Origin: Opitutus sp. GAS368
GTDB lineage: Bacteria > Verrucomicrobiota > Verrucomicrobiia > Opitutales > Opitutaceae
Assembly (NCBI GenBank): GCA_945903465.1
Contig: CAMDOF010000071.1
Span: 1 to 35,362, forward strand
Length of the DNA: 35,362 nt
Direction of reading: 5' to 3'
Shown here: positions 18,901 through 26,965 of the stretch, in pieces
How the letters are laid out: each line of letters starts with the position of its first letter
Position numbering within the stretch: position 1 is the first letter of the stretch
The notes under the pieces: model-generated
The model's database searches: none
Told to the model about the DNA's origin: nothing
Seen by the model: only the letters and a program-made list of their open reading frames with translations
Position numbers and translations under genes: made by a program

Positions 18901-19054
18901 CGGAAACCTGAACTACCGCCTCCAAATCAACGTCCGCAACGCCCTCAACGAAAACGACCCGATCCCCGTCGGCGCGCTCACGACCGGCGCCATCTCCCGG
19001 CTCGCGACGATCGACTCGCGGGTGACGCAGTTCACGTTCGCGGTGGATTTCTAA
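15917..19054 (+). CDS. TonB-dependent receptor, plug type without regulatory domain (TBDR C)
   Basis: About 1045 aa. ATG 15917 begins a good signal peptide (MKASRALLAVLAVSAAVGSV, cleaved near ASG-Q at 21-24); the frame is open to a TTG at 15830, but that adds Pro-rich sequence. A TonB-box-like ELSPFVISA (49-57) follows a short linker, then GWIATETLAGSRLRTDFKD opens the plug, which ends near ERATVASGPNAILFGLGSPAG. The barrel ends QFTFAVDF. There is no carboxypeptidase-like domain, unlike the receptors at 140 and 9131. It is closely related in plan to the next receptor (19245), suggesting a tandem duplication that has diverged. The 5' leader is CA-rich with no Shine-Dalgarno. Ligand unknown. 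Confidence 0.92.
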   Translation: MKASRALLAVLAVSAAVGSVASGQSIAPPPPTVTSAQTSASARPEEAIELSPFVISATAETGWIATETLAGSRLRTDFKDVPNQIETFTKDFMQDLGLASFDQALIYTANVENAADFMPATANGNYVSDPGSGGRVRGIGSGTLTRNFFKVQNPTDNFNVERATVASGPNAILFGLGSPAGILDASMARAGMRNRYGFELIYDSENSKRATFDANTVVVPQKLSLRLMGLSKRNYTEKSPNLDRDERLYGTVTFKPFKSTTLVLQAEKDSRNWNNAGRIAPTDQFSPWLIADKVAGSGYTTAKPIYDNTSFTGITTNRIFAQGGNSPVVIQGGSVPTRSWNQSVTVRSPGTLPGVDQTFDAGGGFTLLDPKLFPFDVNIVGNARTSRLGGTTKTVILEQKIVDTLFLELAANQENAINHKLSAGASSGSSDFALNVDANRFIPGTTTPNPNVGQLYYQGGASNTIEHHDRDDWRATLSYELDLARKLGGAHASGWKKYLGRHRFSGLSTGSKSNDLSQQSFDRRILDDPVIPGVTLTSRTTANWATNATRTPQFRHYFTNPDEPTQAAFSMTGDVSLNDANGRPYTLYLYDTPFRAPDGKRLGGGQVASGSLNQSVAQIFAWQGYFLPDSERRDRLVLTYGYRKDSAKSANLDAASTTQDFSGLFPVLWDTRYAAYGPTQTGINRNLGVVARPLKWLTAFANQSTTFDLNIGRYDPFGNDIPGAGGDGRDYGIRLDLFTDKLSLRVNRYTNQLGPQRASNAINIYRDIFFNIEQRVLALDPTAPTINVTDGNKRGYRTAGRPNYFIMSDFESKGYEVELNFSPTRAWNIRLNGAKSEAVESNIGGPWYAWRDARLPVWTGVVAKNGERDSAGQAVTWKTAPFSATAPTGQTLEQYYNSSLVGQALAFMTAADGRATANARGGRANAIANYRFNEGRLKGFNVGGAVRWRSAPTIGYGVKTSSTGTVLLDLDKAYHGKTETYLDLLAAYRGKMKAFGNLNYRLQINVRNALNENDPIPVGALTTGAISRLATIDSRVTQFTFAVDF

Positions 19055-19244
19055 CGGCGAGGAAACGCGATCTTCCAGGATCGGATCCGAAGAACTTTTT
19101 AGCGCGCCCCATTTCGACCAACAGAAAAGACCCGCCAAGCCAAGTAACCCAAAGTGAAGCCGCGATTCGCAGCGTGCCTCCAATCAAACTCCCGTCACCC
19201 GTCCCCGACAGTATTGATCCAACCCACAACCCATCACCCCAACC

Positions 19245-22200
19245 ATGGCAGCCAAACCCCACACCCTCATCGTCGCCCTCGCCGTCTGCCTCTCACTCGG
19301 CAGCACCGCGTCCGCTCAGGTCGCACCCAAGCCAGCCACCGTCCCGGTCGTAAACGCAAACAGCGAAGAAGTCGTTCAGCTCACGCCGTTTCAAGTGAAC
19401 GCCGGCGATAACAAAGGCTGGGCGCCGACGGAAACGTTGGCCGGCACCCGTTTCAAAACGAAGCTCTCTGATGTAGCGTCACAGATCGATGTATTCACCT
19501 TGGATTTCATGGAGGACTTCGGCTTCACCAGCATTGATGCCGCCTCCGTCTATTCGCTCAATATCGAGAACAGCAGCGAATTTGTGAGCAACGTGGAGAC
19601 GAAAGGTGGCGGCGACGGCAATCTGCGCGTGCGCGGCATCGGCCAAGCGCGCCGGACCCGGGAGTTTTTCGCGACCGACACGAGGTCGGACAACTACAAC
19701 CTTGAGCGGGTAACCCTCGCTTCCGGTCCCAACCCGATGATGTTCGGGATTGGCGCCCCGACCGGAGCCATTGATTCAACCTTGGCCCGACCGATCATGA
19801 ATCGAAACACCCGCCAATTGAAGACGCAGTTCGACAGCTTTGGCGGCACCCGCGGCGAGTTGCACCTGAATCAGACTCTGCTTAAAGACCGAATGGCTTT
19901 CCGCGGAGCGTTCCTCGCGGACAACAAAAAATTCTACCCGAATCCCTCGATCGACCGGGAACGCCGTGCCTATGGTGCGCTCGTCTACAATCCCTTCAAG
20001 AAGACGTCGATCAGTGCCCATTATGAATACGCCAAAGGGCACAGTCGGACACCTTCGCGGGTTCCTCCGCTGGATAAAGTTAGCGTCTGGTATCGAGCCG
20101 GTGATTTGGGCTCGGCGGTGGGCAACAAGCCTCTCTTCAACAACAATGCGGCGTGGCAGACCTCGAAGAGCAACCCCGACGACCGGGTTTTCAGCACGTC
20201 GGGTGATGGCGCGATCAGTGTGATCGGCGGAAACAATCCGGCCGGACTGCGTCCGATGGGCTCATTCTATTCGGTGGGCGTGCAAAACATCGCCGACAAC
20301 GGGCGTTGGCCGGGGATCGTTGACCCGGTCAACGCGGGCACCACGCGAGGGGTATCCCTGCTGAACGACGACTATTATCCTCGCGATGCCAGTTACCATT
20401 ATTTTACCGATTTCAGCGACCGGAGGTCCTCGATCGTGAATCTGTTTTTCAACCAGGAGATTCTCCATGGCCTCCATTTCGAGGCCGGGGTTCAGCGGGA
20501 ATCGAACAAGAACTCCGGCGCGAGTTACATGGCGGGCGGCAACGGCGGCCTCAACCTCAACGTCGATCCCAACCGATTTCTTGCCGATGGCATCACGCCG
20601 AATCCCTACGCGGGAAAACTCTATTTCGATGGATTGGCCGGATTCGATCAGGGGTGGGCCAAGAGCGACGAATGGCGCGCCGCGCTCTCGTATGAACTCG
20701 ATTTCAAGGAGCGTTCCCGCCATCGATTCATCCCATTGCTGGGACGGCATCGCCTCGCCGGGATCGTTTCCGGGATTGGATCGAAGAACCTCAACCAGGA
20801 ATACCGCTACAACATTCAGCCGGTGATCCAGAACGGCAAAATGCGGGACCCGGTGTTTAGCGGCGTCAACTACACCCTCGAGCCCGACGGGCGCAGGGGC
20901 CTCGGGCCGTTGGGCAGCGGCTACACCGCGGCCTCCAACAACCGCGTGGTCAATTTCCGCTCCTACGTCGGTGCAGACTTGGGCTGGGTGCCGAGGGTCG
21001 ACGGTTTTGAGATTGGGAAACCATGGACGATCAAGGACAACAACGGAGAAGCGTGGGTCGTCGATCCGATGAATGCGGGCACCGGCAGCAACGGTGAGCG
21101 CCTCATCACGGGTCGCAATACGGGCGGGACGCACTCGGAGTTTGGCACCAAGCTTTTCTCCTATCAGGGCTACCTGCTGGAGGACCGGGTCGTGCTGACT
21201 TACGGTCGCCGCGAGGACTCAAATAACACGGCGCGGAGCCAGGCACCGGCCGTGTTGTGGCGGAATCCCGAAACGGGCCAGATCGTTTCGGCGGCGTCCG
21301 CGGGTTACCAGGCACACATCGATCACTACGGCTTTGAAAAGATGGATCCAGCCACCGCAGCGGTCGGCACGACGACGCTCAAAGGCATCGTCGTTCACCC
21401 GTTCCGCGACTGGGACTGGAAGCTCCCTCTGGGTGCCGATCTGTCGTTCATGTATACCAAGTCGGATACGTTTGCGCCGAACACCACGGCGCGAAACCCC
21501 GATGGATCCTTTCTCGCGAGCGAGAAGGGCGACGGGACCGACAAGGGAATGCGCCTGGGGCTCTTCCACGGCAGCTTCAATCTTAAGTATAACGAGTATG
21601 AGGTGGCCTCTTCGCCGACCAGGCTCGGGGCACTCTTTGCTGGAATCCGGGCGGCCATGCGGGGCGTGATGAAGGACATCACGCGCGCCATGGTCGCCAA
21701 CGAAGCGGAATTCAGGGCGAAGTTTCCCATTTGGCCGCTGCAAGACCAGGGCGACCCCAAGTTGGCTTATCCGTTTGCCTCGGTGAACAACGGCGGATTC
21801 GAGACGATGAATTTCTTTAACTACCTGGATCCCTACGCCGTCAGCGCCGACAGCGCCGCCAAGGGCCGGGAAATCACGGCGCATTGGAAACCGACCGGAA
21901 ATCTGGATATCCGCCTGACGTGGAATCACCAGCAAGTCGTCCAAACCAAAATCGCCACGCAGTGGATCAAATTCGCCGACGAGTTTGAGAAGATTATGGA
22001 CAAAACTCTTTTCACCGAAGGTTACGTGCCCGGAGATACCGAAGCCATCTACCGAAATCCGGCAGGTTTCGACATGGATGGGGACGGTGTCATCCGGAAA
22101 TATACGTGGAACGCGATACCGATTGGAAGCGGCGCAGGGCAAACTGTGCCCCAAAATATCGGAGCCAGTAACACGCCGTGGGGCCGCAATGACGACCTGT

Positions 22201-22697
22201 TTCCGGGCGGCTGGACGGGGCAGACGATGAAGGAAAACTGGATTTCGAACGTCCGGAATGGGAACTCCGGCATTCCCGTCCTCGAGGCCTATAACGGACG
22301 TCCCAATGAGTTCACCCGCGACAATCGGCTAAATTTGAATGCCATGTATCGCTTCAGTGAAGGCGCCTTGCGGGGCTCGCGCGCGGGTGTCGGCTTGCGC
22401 TGGCGCGCACCTGCGGCCATCGGCTTCGGCGTGAAGCGGATCAATGGCGTGGCCGTGCCAGACGTAAACATCATCCAAAAGGGTAAGGCGGAAACCGCCG
22501 TCGATTTGTCCTATGGCTATAGCGGCAAATCGGCCTGGCTCGGCAACCGGCGGTACACGGCGGGGGTGAATATTCGAAACGCCTTCCCGCCGGCTCGCTA
22601 CGACACCCGGAACCGCGACTTCTTTAACGGAAATTCACTCACCACGGTCAGATTGATCCCTCGCCAATTTATCTTCTCCTATGAGATCGATCTCTAG
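19245..22697 (+). CDS. TonB-dependent receptor, plug type (TBDR D)
   Basis: 1150 aa, the largest receptor here. Signal peptide 1-24 (TLIVALAVCLSLGSTASA), TonB-box-like QLTPFQVNA (45-53), then GWAPTETLAGTRFKTKLSD opening the plug and ERVTLASGPNPMMFGIGAPTG closing it, as in the neighbouring TBDR C. The barrel ends FIFSYEIDL. A D-rich stretch GFDMDGDGVIRKYTW near residue 945 looks like a calcium-binding-type loop. ATG 19245 is preceded by about 30 nt with almost no G and no Shine-Dalgarno. Its codon usage seems less C-ending than TBDR C, so it may have a separate history (an impression, not measured). Downstream, 36 bp away, lies a decayed gene fragment. Confidence 0.92.
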   Translation: MAAKPHTLIVALAVCLSLGSTASAQVAPKPATVPVVNANSEEVVQLTPFQVNAGDNKGWAPTETLAGTRFKTKLSDVASQIDVFTLDFMEDFGFTSIDAASVYSLNIENSSEFVSNVETKGGGDGNLRVRGIGQARRTREFFATDTRSDNYNLERVTLASGPNPMMFGIGAPTGAIDSTLARPIMNRNTRQLKTQFDSFGGTRGELHLNQTLLKDRMAFRGAFLADNKKFYPNPSIDRERRAYGALVYNPFKKTSISAHYEYAKGHSRTPSRVPPLDKVSVWYRAGDLGSAVGNKPLFNNNAAWQTSKSNPDDRVFSTSGDGAISVIGGNNPAGLRPMGSFYSVGVQNIADNGRWPGIVDPVNAGTTRGVSLLNDDYYPRDASYHYFTDFSDRRSSIVNLFFNQEILHGLHFEAGVQRESNKNSGASYMAGGNGGLNLNVDPNRFLADGITPNPYAGKLYFDGLAGFDQGWAKSDEWRAALSYELDFKERSRHRFIPLLGRHRLAGIVSGIGSKNLNQEYRYNIQPVIQNGKMRDPVFSGVNYTLEPDGRRGLGPLGSGYTAASNNRVVNFRSYVGADLGWVPRVDGFEIGKPWTIKDNNGEAWVVDPMNAGTGSNGERLITGRNTGGTHSEFGTKLFSYQGYLLEDRVVLTYGRREDSNNTARSQAPAVLWRNPETGQIVSAASAGYQAHIDHYGFEKMDPATAAVGTTTLKGIVVHPFRDWDWKLPLGADLSFMYTKSDTFAPNTTARNPDGSFLASEKGDGTDKGMRLGLFHGSFNLKYNEYEVASSPTRLGALFAGIRAAMRGVMKDITRAMVANEAEFRAKFPIWPLQDQGDPKLAYPFASVNNGGFETMNFFNYLDPYAVSADSAAKGREITAHWKPTGNLDIRLTWNHQQVVQTKIATQWIKFADEFEKIMDKTLFTEGYVPGDTEAIYRNPAGFDMDGDGVIRKYTWNAIPIGSGAGQTVPQNIGASNTPWGRNDDLFPGGWTGQTMKENWISNVRNGNSGIPVLEAYNGRPNEFTRDNRLNLNAMYRFSEGALRGSRAGVGLRWRAPAAIGFGVKRINGVAVPDVNIIQKGKAETAVDLSYGYSGKSAWLGNRRYTAGVNIRNAFPPARYDTRNRDFFNGNSLTTVRLIPRQFIFSYEIDL

Positions 22698-22733
22698 GAA
22701 GTCCTGCGCCCTCGCACCGTTTTTTTCGAAACG

Positions 22734-23146
22734 ATGAACCAGACCCGCTCCCGCCGCACGGCCTGAAACTGATCGCCACCGCCACCATCGTCGGCGGCGC
22801 GGCTTCCGCGACGAAAACGCTGTCCTCCGCGAGTGCCGCGACCCGCGCGCCCGACGGCACTGGCGCCGATGCTTGGTGCCGCACCCACGACCGTGTCTGG
22901 CTCGGCGCCGAGTTCTAGGCGAATCCGAGGGAGCACTGGCAAATCACCGCTGGTGGCGCGGAATGGCGGAGCCTCGGTAGGAATCGCCGCAACCACTCGC
23001 TCCCCCACCAGCTCAAGAACTCCGCGAATGGCTCCACGCTGTCGGTGCGCGTGGCGCAACTCGAAGTGCGCGGCAAAGATGCGGGCGCCGGATTTCGCGG
23101 CGGCGTACAAATCAGCCACCAAGACCGCCCCAGCCGACGCTCCTGA
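22734..23146 (+). pseudogene. Fragment resembling the N-terminus of a PhoD-like alkaline phosphatase/phosphodiesterase
   Basis: The ATG at 22734 gives MNQTRSRRTA and a stop at 22764-22766. One frame over, from 22763, an uninterrupted reading gives LKLIATATIVGGAAS, then DRVWLGAEF, an amber TAG at 22916-22918 where a Trp is expected, then ANPREHWQI and later STLSVRVAQLEVR and AGFRGGVQI, ending at a TGA at 23144. This pattern (leader, W-x-G-x-EFW-ANP-x-x-x-W, then a beta-sandwich) matches what I recall of N-terminal regions of PVC alkaline-phosphatase-D-like proteins. One frameshift, one nonsense codon and loss of the whole catalytic part make it a relic. Its end merges with repeat R3. The family call is from memory and only moderately sure. 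Confidence 0.55.
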
Positions 23147-23449
23147 GTCTGCCTGAGAAAATTTTAAAAAAACGCTGGCTTCTTGACTCCGAGCGAGCAG
23201 GAGGACTGCATCCGCGCATCGCCCCCCCGCGATAATTGCCCCCCCACGGCAAGCCTCGCCTCGCTTCGCACCCGAAATCCCCCTTTCCGCCGCAGCCGTT
23301 CCGCACCCGAAGTCCCCAGCATCTTCCGAACCCGCCGCCCTCTCAAAATCGACTCATTTACGGCTAACGCATTCAGAGCCCACCATGCCCCTCCCCTTAA
23401 ACCCCTCCCCCCGGCAGGGCAAATCCAGCTTCTTAGGAATAATAATAAA
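23134..23449 (+). repeat. Leader element R, copy R3
   Basis: Complete copy, starting within the end of the pseudogene (CCGACGCTCCTGAGTCTGCC) and running to about 23449. It carries the A/T tract at 23159-23172, the ACGCTGGCTTCTTGAC block (TTGACT at 23183-23188), stem TTGCC (23236-23240) with GGCAA (23248-23252), the AAGTCCCCAGCAT and TCAAAATCGACTCATTTAC blocks, ATG at 23385 and the MPLPLNPSP codons. A few extra bases near 23413-23419 shift the frame relative to the other copies, so the encoded leader becomes PRQGKSSFLG instead of PPQIQFPS. The 5' part gives no recognisable gene on either strand. Confidence 0.85.
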
Positions 23450-26400
23450 TTCAGACTGGCGGCTTCGCCGGTTGATTTTTTGGTTGGGCGCCGGCCTGTC
23501 CTTTTATTCGCTGGGGAGAGCGGCCGTTCCTTTCGGAAAGAACGACACCGTTCTTTTCTATGGAAACTCGATGGTCGAGCGGTTGCTCGAACACGGCGAA
23601 CTCGAAGCATACCTGCAACTGGCGCACCCGGACTTGGGCCTTCGAGTCAGAAGTTTAGCCTGGACCGGCGACGAGGTGGGCTACCGGTTGCGTCCCGACG
23701 GATTTGCGGAGCATCTGAAAATGTTACTCCAGAAGTGGCCGGCCAACGTCGTTGTGCTGGGGTTCGGCAACAGTGAGTCGTTTGCGGGGCTGGAAGGTCG
23801 GAACGACTTCCGGACTCAGCTTCAAGTCTATCTCAAGGAAATCGGGCGGCGTCACCCGACCGCAAAATTGGTGATACTTTCGCCGCTCGCCGTCGAACCC
23901 GGCGGACCTTCCGAGGTCGCGGCGCGCAACCGCGAGATTGCCGTTTATGCCGAGGTCATGGCGGCCGAAGCGAAGACGGCCAACGCGGTTTACGTGGACC
24001 TGTTTTCGGCGAGTCAGACTGCTTATGCGCAGAGCCGCTCGCCCCTGACGGTCAAAGGGATTCACCTTAACCGCGACGGCAACCACGCCATGGCAAAGGT
24101 CATTGCCGCCGCGCTCTTGGGCGAACCGGCCGTCGCCCGGGTGGATACCACCAGGATCGGGGAAGTCGCCAAGGCGGCCGGAGCGAAAGCCGAGTCTGTC
24201 GCCGCGGTCGTACGAATCAAAAATGCGGTGCTGTATTTTGGCCAGCGGCGTCGACCGATCGAGTACGCGGCCGAGCTGCCGCGTTACTTTGATGTCATCG
24301 ACCAAGCGGAACAAACCCTCCGCAAACTGGTAAAGCAACCCACGGCCCGTTTTGCCGATTTTTCGGCGCCGAACCTGCCGCCGATCGTGGACCGATCGAC
24401 CCCGTTTGTGGCGATCGGCATTGACGCGGGCGACCAGCGCCGTGGCGCGACCCCCACGGAGATCAAGCCGCCGGCAGAGCAGCTAAAGGAGTTCACGGTG
24501 GCCGACGGTTACACGCTCAACCTCTTCGCGTCCGAGGCCCAGTTTCCCGAACTCCGCAATCCCATTCAAATGGCGTTCGATGCGCGCGGACGATTGTGGG
24601 TCGCGACGATGCCTTCCTTTCCGCTGACCGAACCGGGGCTCCCGCCGCGGGACAAGGTGATCATCCTCGAAGACACCGACCATGATGGCAAAGCGGACAA
24701 GTGCACGGTTTTTGCCGATGGCTTCGACGTGCTCGACGGCATCATCTTCCACGAGCTCGGGGTTATCGTCTCCGCTCAGCCGCGGCTGTGGATTCTCGAA
24801 GACACCGACGGCGACGATCGGGCCGACCGCCGCACCGAACTGCTGCGCGGAATCGACGTGTCAGACACCCATCACGGCGGGATGATCGCCACCGATCCGC
24901 GGGGAAACATCATGTTCAGCGATGGGGTGTTCAATCGGTCGCAGTTCGAAACGCCTTTCGGCGTGGTGCGGGGCGTCGATGCGACCACCTATCGCATGGA
25001 TCCCACGACGGGCCGCATTGATACCGAGTGGCAGAGCCTGAGCCCGAATCCATGGAAAGTGGCCTTCGACCGCTATGGCTCCGTATTTCAGCGCACCGGC
25101 GGTGGAGATCTCAAAGATGGCCTGATCCATACCTGGACGCCGTTGGGCACGTATCACCCGCACGAATACGGGACGATCCTGAATTACAACAAAGGCCCCT
25201 CGGTTACCTTTGTTTCGAGCCCCAATTTTCCAGACGAATATCAGGGTGCGATCGCTTCGTCGGCCCTGCTCGGAAATTACGTCGTATCACTCTCGAAGAC
25301 GGGAGTCGAAACCGGCCCGGTGAAGCCGACGGGGCGCTTCGATATCATTTCCTCGAAGAATCCGGTCTTTCGGCCCGTCGACCTCGAGTTTGGCTTGGAC
25401 GGCGCGTTGTACATCGCGGATTTCTGCAGCGTGCTGATCGGGCAGGGGCCCAATCCGACTCGTGATCGTTTATGGGACATGGATCACGGCCGCATCTGGC
25501 GCGTCGTTTATAACGGGAAGCCGCTGGCCAAGGACTGGCCGAAAATCGAAGGCGCGAACGTCAAACAGCTCATCGCGCTGCTCGAACATCCCCAGGATAC
25601 CGTGCGGAAACACGCGCGGCTGAGGCTGCGGGCCTCGGGCAACGAAGTGATTCCCGCGCTGGATGCGTGGGTGGCCGGCAAAGACCCGTCGCAGCCGAAT
25701 TACGAACAATCGCTCATCGAGGCTACCTGGCTGTACCAAGCGAAGCGACAGGTCCGCCCCGCCCTGATCAAGGGATTGCTCGCCTCCCAAGACCCCCTCG
25801 CCCGCGTATCCGCGGTGCAGATGATCCGCTATCAATTCGATCAGTTGCCGGATGCCAGTCAGATGCTGCGCGATGCGGCCCGCGACGCGCATCCCCGCGT
25901 GAAGATGTCGGTCATCAACGCGGTATCGCATCTCCGGCCCACGCATCCGCACATCGAAGAACTCATTTCCGGGCTCGAGGCTCCGGACGGTCCGGTGGCG
26001 GAGATGCGCGCGAGTCTCAAGGCCGGCACCAAGCCCGCCCGCAGCCGGTCGATGCCGATTTTGGAAATTGCTCCCGAAACCCAAGCGCGCCAATGGCTGC
26101 TCGTGGCGTCGGACGCGCCGGTGGCCAAAGCCGCCGCGAAGCAAGCTCCGGTGGAGCCGGCAAAGGCGATTTCTGCTCCGCCCGCCAAGGCAGTTCCCGG
26201 CGCGGCCAAGAAGGGGCCGGCGGACCCGACCGTGACGAAAACATTTCGTACGTTCATCGACGCGAACAAGGCGCAAACCGCGTTGTTAAGCGTGAAGAAC
26301 GGCTTTCTCGATCTCTCGCTCAACGGCGCGCAATTGTTGTCGGTGAACTGGCAGTACAGTCTCGAACATCAGGTCGCGTTGGAGCTGCCACAGGGGCTCA

Positions 26401-26933
26401 ATACGGTTGAAATTACGTTCCGCCGCCTACGGGGCGAGCCGCCGCCGGTTTATATTTACGACTCTCTCGGGCAACCGCTGAGGGATGCGCGCATCGCGGG
26501 CGATGACAACGAGCTGAAAGTCCTCGCGGCGGCCTGGTCTCAGGCGCATGCCGCGGATGAGGGCGCCTTGCGGGTGCAAGCCGTGCCCCACCAAATGCAG
26601 TTCGCGCCCACCGAATTACGGGCCAAGGCGGGCGCGCCCATCCGCATCATTTTCGAAAACCCCGATTTGATGCCACACAATTTCGTGCTGATTGCACCGG
26701 GCGCAGCCGATGAGGTGGGGGTGCTAGCCGACGAGCTCGCCACCGCTCCGGACGGAGTAGCGAAGCACTATGTGCCGGCCTCCGCCAAAGTTTTGCAGGC
26801 CACGCCGCTGGTGAATCCGCAAGGACGTTCTGAACTCCGTTTTACCGCACCCAGCCGGCCGGGCCGCTATCCCTACCTCTGCACCTTCCCTGGTCATTGG
26901 CGTATGATGCGCGGCGTGCTGATCGTCGAATGA
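23385..26933 (+). CDS. PVC-type dehydrogenase: SGNH domain, beta-propeller, HEAT repeats, cupredoxin
   Basis: 1182-aa exported multidomain protein. Order: leader-encoded residues, hydrophobic export segment (about 30-47), SGNH-hydrolase-like domain (about 54-245; N61-S62, G128-N129, D231-x-x-H234), linker, PVC-type membrane-bound dehydrogenase propeller (about 362-705; VADGYTLNLFASEAQFPELR, DTDHDGKADKCTVFADGF), HEAT-like helical repeats (about 710-880), an Ala/Pro/Lys linker, a small beta domain and a C-terminal azurin-like cupredoxin. The copper ligands are visible: H1098 (MPHNF), C1166, H1171 (CTFPGHW) and M1175. No CxxCH haem motif is present, although many relatives carry a cytochrome c domain, so electrons probably pass through copper. 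ATG 23385 lies in repeat R3; TTG 23472 is an alternative. Probably periplasmic oxidation of an unknown substrate, perhaps a sugar, together with the next gene. Confidence 0.87.
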   Translation: MPLPLNPSPRQGKSSFLGIIINSDWRLRRLIFWLGAGLSFYSLGRAAVPFGKNDTVLFYGNSMVERLLEHGELEAYLQLAHPDLGLRVRSLAWTGDEVGYRLRPDGFAEHLKMLLQKWPANVVVLGFGNSESFAGLEGRNDFRTQLQVYLKEIGRRHPTAKLVILSPLAVEPGGPSEVAARNREIAVYAEVMAAEAKTANAVYVDLFSASQTAYAQSRSPLTVKGIHLNRDGNHAMAKVIAAALLGEPAVARVDTTRIGEVAKAAGAKAESVAAVVRIKNAVLYFGQRRRPIEYAAELPRYFDVIDQAEQTLRKLVKQPTARFADFSAPNLPPIVDRSTPFVAIGIDAGDQRRGATPTEIKPPAEQLKEFTVADGYTLNLFASEAQFPELRNPIQMAFDARGRLWVATMPSFPLTEPGLPPRDKVIILEDTDHDGKADKCTVFADGFDVLDGIIFHELGVIVSAQPRLWILEDTDGDDRADRRTELLRGIDVSDTHHGGMIATDPRGNIMFSDGVFNRSQFETPFGVVRGVDATTYRMDPTTGRIDTEWQSLSPNPWKVAFDRYGSVFQRTGGGDLKDGLIHTWTPLGTYHPHEYGTILNYNKGPSVTFVSSPNFPDEYQGAIASSALLGNYVVSLSKTGVETGPVKPTGRFDIISSKNPVFRPVDLEFGLDGALYIADFCSVLIGQGPNPTRDRLWDMDHGRIWRVVYNGKPLAKDWPKIEGANVKQLIALLEHPQDTVRKHARLRLRASGNEVIPALDAWVAGKDPSQPNYEQSLIEATWLYQAKRQVRPALIKGLLASQDPLARVSAVQMIRYQFDQLPDASQMLRDAARDAHPRVKMSVINAVSHLRPTHPHIEELISGLEAPDGPVAEMRASLKAGTKPARSRSMPILEIAPETQARQWLLVASDAPVAKAAAKQAPVEPAKAISAPPAKAVPGAAKKGPADPTVTKTFRTFIDANKAQTALLSVKNGFLDLSLNGAQLLSVNWQYSLEHQVALELPQGLNTVEITFRRLRGEPPPVYIYDSLGQPLRDARIAGDDNELKVLAAAWSQAHAADEGALRVQAVPHQMQFAPTELRAKAGAPIRIIFENPDLMPHNFVLIAPGAADEVGVLADELATAPDGVAKHYVPASAKVLQATPLVNPQGRSELRFTAPSRPGRYPYLCTFPGHWRMMRGVLIVE

Positions 26934-26965
26934 CGGCGTTCCGCGTACCCCAACCTCCAAAATAA

